This document shows positions 1-4,268 of a stretch of 7,665 nucleotides of DNA, piece by piece; the first letter of the stretch is position 1; every line of letters starts with the position of its first letter. Below the pieces are notes generated by a model. The model ran no database searches. It had not been told where the DNA came from and was given only the letters and a program-made list of their open reading frames with translations. This DNA is from Bovifimicola sp050309585. Its GTDB lineage: Bacteria; Bacillota; Clostridia; Lachnospirales; Lachnospiraceae. Location: contig JBNRML010000101.1 of assembly GCA_050309585.1 (NCBI GenBank), forward strand, positions 1-7,665. Reading direction: 5' to 3'. Position numbers and translations under genes: made by a program.

Positions 1-5
1 GTGTG

Positions 6-30
6 CCAAATGGGGCGCTGCCCCCTTTGG
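6..30. repeat. Inverted repeat 1 (10-bp arms, 5-base loop)
   Basis: The left arm at 6-15 (CCAAATGGGG) pairs with the right arm at 21-30 (CCCCCTTTGG) at 9 of 10 positions, with a CGCTG loop. No T-tract follows on the + strand, so it does not look like an intrinsic terminator. It sits 9 bases from a second, longer inverted repeat, and the pair may form one functional site such as an oriT or protein-binding site. Confidence 0.6.
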
Positions 31-39
31 AAACCCCCG

Positions 40-88
40 CAACAAACAGGTGCTATGCACCCAGCCGGGAGCATAGCGCCGTTTGTTG
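40..88. repeat. Inverted repeat 2 (long imperfect hairpin, oriT-like)
   Basis: The left arm at 40-58 (CAACAAACAGGTGCTATGC) pairs with the right arm at 71-88 (GCATAGCGCCGTTTGTTG), with one unpaired base and one A/G mismatch. The inner part can extend the stem by CCC (60-62) with GGG (67-69) around an AGCC loop. No T-tract follows. Long hairpins of this kind are typical of transfer origins or binding sites in mobile elements; the specific role here is inferred. Confidence 0.65.
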
Positions 89-145
89 TCAGCAGCCCGT
101 TTCACGGTCTGCGTGTAGTTCCTTGTAAACTGACCTAAACCACAT

Positions 146-556
146 TTGAAGAAACGACTGGATAATGAGAAAAACATAAAGTTCAAGTCGTATGTGAGTT
201 TTTATAAGAGTATCGTGGATCAGGATAGATGTGCAGTAGTAATATGCAATTTGAATCATGAAATTATTTATATGAATCCGGCGGCTGTACTTAACTATGA
301 GAAATGGGGCGGAGAAAAGTTGATTGGAAGAAGCCTCATGGAATGTCATAACCAAGCGTCTAGAGAAAAGATACAGCAAGTGGTTGATTGGTTTATTGAA
401 GATAATAACCACAATATTGTATATACTTTTCACAATGAAAAACAAAATAAGGATGTATATATGGTTGCTCTTCGAGATGAAGGAAAGCTGATTGGGTACT
501 ATGAGAAGCATGAATATAGAAATACAGAGAAAATGAAACTTTATGATTTGTGGTAG
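146..556 (+). CDS. Small PAS-domain protein (5' end possibly altered by the mobile-element junction)
   Basis: Encodes up to 136 aa resembling the small single-domain PAS proteins of Clostridia. A PAS core is visible at about residues 26-123: the strand 'VVICNLNHEIIYMNPAA' (31-47), a 'LIGRSLMECH' segment (59-68), and C-terminal strands through 'VYMVALRDEGKLIGYYEKHE'. PAS domains sense ligands or redox state or mediate protein contacts; no kinase, cyclase or DNA-binding domain is attached, so the role is unknown. The start is uncertain. TTG at 146 is the first usable start after an in-frame TGA (131-133), it has no Shine-Dalgarno sequence, and it lies exactly where composition changes from about 60% GC to AT-rich. 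GTG at 194 is an alternative that would still keep the core. The original 5' end may have been replaced. The stop lies 9 bases before the next gene, so it probably belongs to the same operon. Confidence 0.75.
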   Translation: MKKRLDNEKNIKFKSYVSFYKSIVDQDRCAVVICNLNHEIIYMNPAAVLNYEKWGGEKLIGRSLMECHNQASREKIQQVVDWFIEDNNHNIVYTFHNEKQNKDVYMVALRDEGKLIGYYEKHEYRNTEKMKLYDLW

Positions 557-565
557 GTGAAGCAG

Positions 566-907
566 ATGAATATCCAGATTTTTGGAACTAAGAAATGTAA
601 TGATACAAAGAAAGCAGAACGCTTCTTCAAGGAGCGTGGCATTAAATATCAGTTTATTGATATGAAAGAAAAAGGCATGAGTAAGGGAGAGTTTACTTCT
701 GTTGCGCAGGCTAATGGTGGTCTGGAAAATATGATTAACTGGGCTGGAAAAGACCAGGATACTCTTGCTCTTATTAAGTATATTGCAGATGAAGATAAAC
801 TGGAAAAGGTACTTGAGAATCCACAGGTTATTAAAACACCAGTAGTTAGAAATGGAAAGCAATCTACAATTGGATATCAGCCTGAAGTATGGAAGGGATG
901 GAATTAA
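566..907 (+). CDS. ArsC/Spx-fold thioredoxin-like protein (annotated in relatives as arsenate reductase family)
   Basis: A 113-aa protein of the ArsC/Spx branch of the thioredoxin fold. Visible features are an N-terminal strand (NIQIFGT), a single cysteine C11 in 'KKCNDTKKAERFF' starting the first helix, and the cis-proline segment 'KTPVVRNGK' (P92). It differs from true glutaredoxin-coupled arsenate reductase: the three arginines of E. coli ArsC (R60, R94, R107) appear replaced by W59, T91 and Q105. Arsenate reduction is therefore doubtful, and a thiol-redox or regulatory role is as likely. ATG at 566 is preferred over an in-frame GTG at 557 because AGGTGA (555-560) sits 5 bases upstream of it. 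The stop overlaps the next start by one base (TAATG), implying translational coupling with the deformylase homologue. Confidence 0.8.
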   Translation: MNIQIFGTKKCNDTKKAERFFKERGIKYQFIDMKEKGMSKGEFTSVAQANGGLENMINWAGKDQDTLALIKYIADEDKLEKVLENPQVIKTPVVRNGKQSTIGYQPEVWKGWN

Positions 908-1317
908 TGGTAAAGAAGATAATGCATGATCCGTTGTTTCTGGCACAGAAGTCAGTGGATGCAACAGAGGCAGATAAACAGATTGTGACTGACTTGCTTG
1001 ATACACTTAGGACAAATTTAGAACACTGTGTTGGTATGGCTGCCAATATGATTGGTGTAAAAAAGAATATCATTGTAATAGCAGCCGGACCATTTCAATT
1101 TGCAATGATAAATCCGATAATTACAAAGAAATCCGGAGTGTATCAGACTGAGGAAGGATGTCTTTCTCTGAAAGGCGTAAGACCATGCACGCGATATCAG
1201 GAAATAGAAGTGGACTATCTTGATCAGAACTTTAAGAAACAGCATGGAAAGTATTCAGGGTGGACAGCACAGATTATTCAGCATGAGATTGACCATTGCA
1301 ATGGAATAGTAATATAA
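907..1317 (+). CDS. def: Short peptide deformylase homologue with atypical motif 1
   Basis: A 136-aa protein carrying the peptide deformylase signature: motif 1 'GMAANMIG' (43-50), motif 2 'EEGCLSL' (82-88) with metal ligand C85, and motif 3 'QHEIDH' (125-130) with ligands H126 and H130 and catalytic E127. Peptide deformylase removes the formyl group from nascent N-terminal fMet in the cytosol. Two points stand out. It is shorter than E. coli Def (about 169 aa), ending directly after motif 3, and the conserved motif 1 glutamine (GLAAPQIG-type) is methionine (M48). Similar AANMIG proteins are, as I recall, common in Clostridia as extra Def copies, so it may be a second or specialised enzyme. 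The start at 907 overlaps the preceding stop and has an AAGGGA-type site about 10 bases upstream; in-frame ATGs at 889 and 898 are possible but would lie inside the previous gene. Confidence 0.85.
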   Translation: MVKKIMHDPLFLAQKSVDATEADKQIVTDLLDTLRTNLEHCVGMAANMIGVKKNIIVIAAGPFQFAMINPIITKKSGVYQTEEGCLSLKGVRPCTRYQEIEVDYLDQNFKKQHGKYSGWTAQIIQHEIDHCNGIVI

Positions 1318-1336
1318 GAATCAGGCAGGTGGTAAA

Positions 1337-1858
1337 ATGTATTTAATAAAGACGGTAAAAGGTGATATTACGAAAATTACAGATGTTCAGGCAATTGTAA
1401 ATGCTGCCAACAACTCTCTTTTAGGAGGTGGTGGAGTTGATGGTGCCATTCACAGGGCAGCAGGACCGGAACTTCTGGCAGAGTGTAGGACTCTTCATGG
1501 TTGCGAGACAGGTCAGGCTAAGATTACAAAGGCTTATAATCTGCCATGTGATTATGTGATACATACGGTGGGTCCGATTTGGAATGGTGGCAGAAGTAAG
1601 GAAGAGGAACTTTTGGCAAGCTGTTATTTTCATTCTATGCAGGTGGCACTTGAGCATGAGATAAGAAGTATCGCATTTCCTTCTATTTCAACCGGAGTAT
1701 ATAGTTTTCCGGTAGAACTTGCAGCAAAGATTGCGGTTAAGACGGTCAGCCGATTTTTGGAGGATAACAAGAATAGCTTTGACCTTGTAGAATGGGTTTT
1801 GTTTGATTCTGTGACAGAATCAGTGTATGAAAAAGAAGTGGATAAGTTGTATTCATAA
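1337..1858 (+). CDS. Macro-domain protein, O-acetyl-ADP-ribose deacetylase type (YmdB-like)
   Basis: A 173-aa single macro domain, close to the length of E. coli YmdB (177 aa). The ADP-ribose-binding signature is intact: 'GDI' (9-11), 'NAANNSLLGGGGVDGAIHRA' (22-41) containing the asparagine and aspartate (N25, D35) linked to catalysis in this class, and 'SISTGVYSFP' (116-125) for the phosphate loop. Family members hydrolyse O-acetyl-ADP-ribose or remove ADP-ribose from proteins, in the cytosol. AGGTGG (1328-1332) lies just before the ATG, and the gene follows the deformylase homologue by 19 bases, so it is the last gene of the first operon, before the terminator at about 1942. No sirtuin or ADP-ribosyltransferase partner is present in this window, so its physiological substrate cannot be inferred. 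Confidence 0.92.
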   Translation: MYLIKTVKGDITKITDVQAIVNAANNSLLGGGGVDGAIHRAAGPELLAECRTLHGCETGQAKITKAYNLPCDYVIHTVGPIWNGGRSKEEELLASCYFHSMQVALEHEIRSIAFPSISTGVYSFPVELAAKIAVKTVSRFLEDNKNSFDLVEWVLFDSVTESVYEKEVDKLYS

Positions 1859-1941
1859 AAGTATTTTGAGCAATACGTTTGTGTGGGGGGTTAAATAGAT
1901 GTGAATTTTAAGTATCAAGTAAAAAATATAATAACATTGCG

Positions 1942-1980
1942 AAAAGTAGACTGATATTTTAGCCAGTTTACTTTTTTATT
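1942..1980 (+). terminator. Rho-independent terminator of the PAS-ArsC-Def-macro operon
   Basis: The left arm AAGTAGACTG (1944-1953) pairs completely with CAGTTTACTT (1964-1973) through one G-U wobble. The loop has 10 bases and a T-rich run (TTTTATT) follows; flanking A's before and T's after extend the stem. The position, after the macro gene and before the 2036 promoter, fits the end of the first operon. Confidence 0.8.
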
Positions 1981-2032
1981 CTTGATAATTTTTATTTTAG
2001 GAAGAGTTTTTATAGATTAAAACTGAAAGATA

Positions 2033-2041
2033 TGCTATAAT
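2033..2041 (+). promoter_or_regulatory. Extended -10 promoter for the DUF134-NifX / Crp operon
   Basis: A perfect TATAAT (2036-2041) is preceded by TG at 2033-2034 (extended -10, TGCTATAAT). No good -35 is seen at 16-18 bases upstream, which the extended -10 can compensate for. Transcription would start near 2048, placing the ribosome binding site at 2060-2067 within a short leader. Confidence 0.65.
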
Positions 2042-2071
2042 CAACATATGTCGGAAACGAGAGGTGATAAA

Positions 2072-2845
2072 ATGCCAAGACCTAAAAGATGCAGAAGAGT
2101 CTGTAGTGAACCGGAATATTCATGTTTTGAACCGGAAGGAGTTACAAATCCGGAAAGTGTGGTTCTTTCTGTTGATGAATATGAAGTGATAAGGCTTGTA
2201 GACTTTGAGAAACAAAATCATGAACAATGTGCGGCAGTTATGGATATTTCACGCACGACAGTTACAGAAATATATGAGAGAGCAAGATATAAAATTTCGG
2301 ACTGTATTGTGAATGGGAAACAATTAGTGATATCCGGCGGAAATTATAGAATCTGTAGCGGAAAACATAAAGCTTGTTGTGAAAGACCATGCCGGAGATA
2401 TGCAGAAAATTCAGAAAAAAATATAATAACGAAGGGACAGAAAGATATGAAGATAGCAGTAACTTATGAAAACGGAGAAATTTTTCAGCACTTTGGACAT
2501 ACAGAACAGTTTAAGGTATATGAAGTAGAAAATGGTGAGATTGTAAAAGCAGAAGTAATGGATTCTAATGGAAGCGGTCATGGAGCACTGGCGGGCTTGC
2601 TTTCGGATTCAGGCATTGAGGTTCTGATTTGTGGTGGAATCGGAGGCGGAGCACAGATGGCTCTTGCGGAAGCTGGCATCAAGCTTTATGGTGGAGTGTC
2701 CGGTAATGCAGATGAAGCAGTTCTTGCTTTGATTAATGGAACACTTGGATATAATCCGGATGTACGTTGTGACCATCATGACCATGAGCATGGAGAAGGT
2801 GGACATACCTGTGGCAGTCATGGTTGTGGAAATAACTGTCATTAA
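2072..2845 (+). CDS. DUF134 HTH protein fused to a NifX/NifB-type iron-molybdenum cofactor-binding domain
   Basis: A 257-aa protein in three parts. Residues 1-~80 are DUF134: the 'MPRPKRCRRVC' opening followed by a sigma-r4-like HTH ('LSVDEYEVIRLVDFE', 'DISRTTVTEIYERARYKI'), suggesting DNA binding. A linker has clustered cysteines (C95, C102, C103, C107). Residues 126-~228 are a dinitrogenase Fe-Mo-cofactor/NifX-like domain ('MKIAVTYENGEIFQHFGHTEQF', split here only by my reading; glycine-rich 'CGGIGGGA'). The tail 233-257 has 7 His and 4 Cys and probably binds metal. No nitrogenase genes are present, so a general Fe-S or metal-cluster carrier or sensor is more likely than nitrogen fixation. 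ATG 2072 is chosen because AGAGGTGA (2060-2067) precedes it; ATG 2048 would coincide with the predicted transcript start. The two domains join just after an A7 run (2415-2421), and an internal start at 2447 could yield the NifX part alone. Confidence 0.85.
   Translation: MPRPKRCRRVCSEPEYSCFEPEGVTNPESVVLSVDEYEVIRLVDFEKQNHEQCAAVMDISRTTVTEIYERARYKISDCIVNGKQLVISGGNYRICSGKHKACCERPCRRYAENSEKNIITKGQKDMKIAVTYENGEIFQHFGHTEQFKVYEVENGEIVKAEVMDSNGSGHGALAGLLSDSGIEVLICGGIGGGAQMALAEAGIKLYGGVSGNADEAVLALINGTLGYNPDVRCDHHDHEHGEGGHTCGSHGCGNNCH
2432..2449 (+). promoter_or_regulatory. Internal ribosome binding site and start codon for the NifX domain
   Basis: AAGGGA (2432-2437) lies 9 bases before an in-frame ATG (2447), which encodes the first residue of the NifX-like domain ('MKIAV'). 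Just upstream, TAATAA (2424-2429) sits in the next reading frame. The arrangement is what one expects between two separate genes, even though the long frame reads through. Confidence 0.5.
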
Positions 2846-2873
2846 TCTATGTTGATGCTGGATGGGATGAAGG

Positions 2874-3539
2874 ATGGATATTAATGAACTAGTAAAGCAA
2901 ATACCTTTTTGGAATAATCTTGTGGATGAAGAGAAAACACAGCTGTTAAGTGGTGTTGTTTTACGCGTGTATAATAAAGATTCCTATATTTATGGAACAA
3001 CCGATGCATGTCTTGGAATGATTTATGTACAAAAAGGGTCTATACGAGTTTATATCACAAATGAAGAAGGACGAGAGATTACATTGTTTCATATCGGAAG
3101 CGGAGAATGTTGCATTATGTCAGCTTCCTGCGTGATTACAGGAATATCGTTGGATGTTCAGCTACTAGCGGAAGAAGAGACTGAGATTTTGGCAATTCAT
3201 TCCGGCATGATTCAAAAACTGATGGATAGCAATATTTATGTGAGATGTTTTGCCTATGAACTTGCGACGAAAAGATTCTCTGACGTGGTATGGGTGATGC
3301 AGGAAATATTGTTTGCAGGATTTGATGTGAGAATGGCAAGATTTTTACTGTCTGTTTATGAAAAAACCGGAGAAAAGAAGATTCAAATGACACAGGAAGC
3401 CATTGCAAAAGAAGTCAATTCAGCAAGAGAGGTAGTGGCGAGAATGTTGAAACAATTTGCATCAGATGAGCTAATAGAGCTTAACAGAGGTGCGATTCTT
3501 ATAAAAGATTTTGAAGGATTGAAAAAAATTATTGAATAA
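2874..3539 (+). CDS. Crp/Fnr-family transcriptional regulator, cysteine-rich sensor domain
   Basis: A 221-aa protein of usual Crp/Fnr length. An N-terminal cyclic-nucleotide-binding-like beta-roll (about 15-115) contains 'GSIRVYITNEEGREITLFHIGSGE'. A dimer helix spans about 115-148 and a C-terminal winged HTH about 150-215, with recognition region 'MTQEAIAKEVNSAREVVARM' (172-191). The cAMP-binding arginine/serine phosphate cassette of Crp is absent; in its place is 'ECCIMSASCVITG' (78-90), and cysteines occur at 46, 79, 80, 86 and 125. The N-terminal Fnr 4Fe-4S cysteine cluster is also absent. A thiol-, metal- or persulfide-based signal is plausible but inferred. The gene follows DUF134-NifX by 28 bases and directly precedes the thioredoxin-rhodanese operon, making it the natural candidate regulator of that operon. 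A purine-rich stretch precedes ATG 2874. Confidence 0.88.
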   Translation: MDINELVKQIPFWNNLVDEEKTQLLSGVVLRVYNKDSYIYGTTDACLGMIYVQKGSIRVYITNEEGREITLFHIGSGECCIMSASCVITGISLDVQLLAEEETEILAIHSGMIQKLMDSNIYVRCFAYELATKRFSDVVWVMQEILFAGFDVRMARFLLSVYEKTGEKKIQMTQEAIAKEVNSAREVVARMLKQFASDELIELNRGAILIKDFEGLKKIIE

Positions 3540-3554
3540 TGAGACTCAGTCACA
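3540..3554 (+). promoter_or_regulatory. Possible Crp/Fnr-type operator upstream of trx operon
   Basis: TGAGA-N5-TCACA loosely resembles the TGTGA-N6-TCACA operator of Crp-type regulators. It contains the short palindrome TGAGACTCA (3540-3548). Its centre is about 40 bases upstream of the predicted transcription start, the position of class II activator sites. The match is imperfect, so this is a weak call. Confidence 0.22.
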
Positions 3555-3575
3555 GAAAAGAGAACTCCTAATCTA

Positions 3576-3581
3576 TATAAT
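3576..3581 (+). promoter_or_regulatory. Putative -10 box of the thioredoxin-rhodanese operon
   Basis: A perfect TATAAT lies 56 bases before the thioredoxin ATG. No good -35 hexamer exists at the right distance (the region at 3553-3558 reads CAGAAA), which would fit an activator-dependent promoter. No terminator was seen after the regulator gene, so read-through from the 2036 promoter is also possible. Confidence 0.45.
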
Positions 3582-3636
3582 GAAGTTAGAAATCAGGAAT
3601 GATTGCTAATACTTATGAAATCAGGAGGGCTAATAA

Positions 3637-3948
3637 ATGGCTGAATTAAAAATAACAAGAGAAAATTTTGAAAATGAAGTGATGAAATCCAATATCCCGG
3701 TGCTGATTGATTTCTGGGCACCTTGGTGTGGACCATGTCGAATGATGGGGCCAATTATTGAACAGCTGGCAGAGGAGTACGAAGGAAAAGCAAAAGTCGG
3801 TAAAGTTAATGTGGATGAGGAGGGTGAATTATCACAGGCGTTTGGAGTGATGAGCATTCCAACCATTGTACTCGTTAAAGATGGAAAGGTTGTAAGACAA
3901 GCTGTCGGTGCAAGACCAAAGGCAGAAGTGGAGGCGATGTTACAATGA
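3637..3948 (+). CDS. trxA: Thioredoxin
   Basis: A 103-aa thioredoxin with the classic active site 'WAPWCGPC' (27-34; C31 and C34), the buried aspartate (D25 in 'LIDFW'), and cis-proline P75 in 'MSIPT'. It is a cytosolic dithiol-disulfide oxidoreductase; no signal peptide is present. A strong AGGAGGG (3623-3629) lies 7 bases before the ATG. It is first in a run of tightly coupled genes and overlaps the following rhodanese by 4 bases (ATGA). No thioredoxin reductase lies in the window. In this context it may reduce protein or low-molecular-weight persulfides formed by the neighbouring rhodaneses, although general thiol maintenance is equally consistent with the sequence. Confidence 0.95.
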   Translation: MAELKITRENFENEVMKSNIPVLIDFWAPWCGPCRMMGPIIEQLAEEYEGKAKVGKVNVDEEGELSQAFGVMSIPTIVLVKDGKVVRQAVGARPKAEVEAMLQ

Positions 3949-4268
3949 GTATTTTCGGATTTTTAAAACAAGCAGATATCAATGCAGGAGTTCAGGAATT
4001 TCTGAAAACAGAAAAAGCAGTGTTATTAGATGTTAGAACAAAGGAAGAATATGAATCCGGACATATTGAGAATAGTGAGAATATTCCTCTTCAACAGATA
4101 GAGGAGGTTCTTGCAAAAATAACGGATAAGAGTACACCTCTGTTTGTATATTGCCAAAGTGGGGCAAGAAGCAGCAGTGCTGCATCTGCATTGAAACAGA
4201 TGGGATATTTAAATATTACCAATATTGGAGGTATTAGTTCTTACAGAGGAAAGGTTGTGAAAGGATGA
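3945..4268 (+). CDS. Single-domain cytosolic rhodanese (sulfurtransferase)
   Basis: A 107-aa rhodanese homology domain. Visible are 'LLDVRTKEEYESGHI' (27-41), the D-V-R turn and GHI motif of the family, and the active-site loop 'CQSGARS' (70-76) with nucleophile C70, which would carry a persulfide. The C-terminal 'GGISSYRGKV' matches the usual 'GGxxxW' position with Tyr for Trp. There is no signal peptide. It starts in an ATGA overlap with thioredoxin, with TGGAGG (3929-3934) upstream, and ends in an ATGA overlap with the CoA-disulfide reductase homologue, so the three are likely translated in a coupled way. Pairing with thioredoxin and CoADR-Rhd suggests sulfane-sulfur handling, such as delivery of persulfide sulfur or glutathione-independent detoxification. 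Confidence 0.92.
   Translation: MSIFGFLKQADINAGVQEFLKTEKAVLLDVRTKEEYESGHIENSENIPLQQIEEVLAKITDKSTPLFVYCQSGARSSSAASALKQMGYLNITNIGGISSYRGKVVKG

Larger units (their letters stand above)
1..140. mobile_element. GC-rich edge of a putative integrative/mobilizable element (oriT-like, non-coding)
   Basis: The first 120 bases are 60% GC by direct count (36/60 in each of the first two lines), whereas the genes that follow are clearly AT-rich; the shift happens at about 125-145. The block holds two strong inverted repeats and no recognisable gene. One frame on the + strand is open from base 1 to a stop at 136-138, but its product resembles no protein I know. Paired hairpins in a GC-rich intergenic block resemble regions beside mobilization genes of integrative conjugative elements in gut Clostridia. 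That assignment is inference from appearance; no relaxase or integrase is visible in the window, and no nick site can be assigned. Confidence 0.4.

Noticed and set aside
1..138. Open + strand frame from base 1 to the stop at 136-138
   Set aside because: No recognisable protein motif; the sequence is dominated by inverted repeats, so openness probably reflects high GC.
89..1006. 305-codon open frame on the - strand over the PAS and ArsC-like genes
   Set aside because: It lies antisense to two genes with clear family motifs; its product is low-complexity Leu/Ile/Phe/Ser-rich and resembles no known protein.
1861..1876. GTATT/AATAC hairpin after the macro gene as a terminator
   Set aside because: The stem is only 5 base pairs and is followed by GTTTGTGTGGGG rather than a T-tract; the hairpin at 1942-1980 is far better.
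1927..1932. TATAAT as a promoter
   Set aside because: No -35 or extended -10, and transcription would run straight into the terminator hairpin.
2048..2071. ATG at 2048 as the start of the DUF134-NifX gene
   Set aside because: It coincides with the predicted transcription start and has no ribosome binding site; ATG 2072 has AGAGGTGA upstream and gives the standard MPRPKR opening.
2422..2427. TATAAT inside the DUF134-NifX gene as an internal promoter
   Set aside because: A transcript from it would begin at or inside the internal ribosome binding site, leaving no useful leader, and no -35 is evident.
2072..2845. Nitrogen-fixation locus suggested by the NifX-like domain
   Set aside because: No nifHDK, nifB radical-SAM or related genes are present; NifX-like domains are widespread outside nitrogen fixers.
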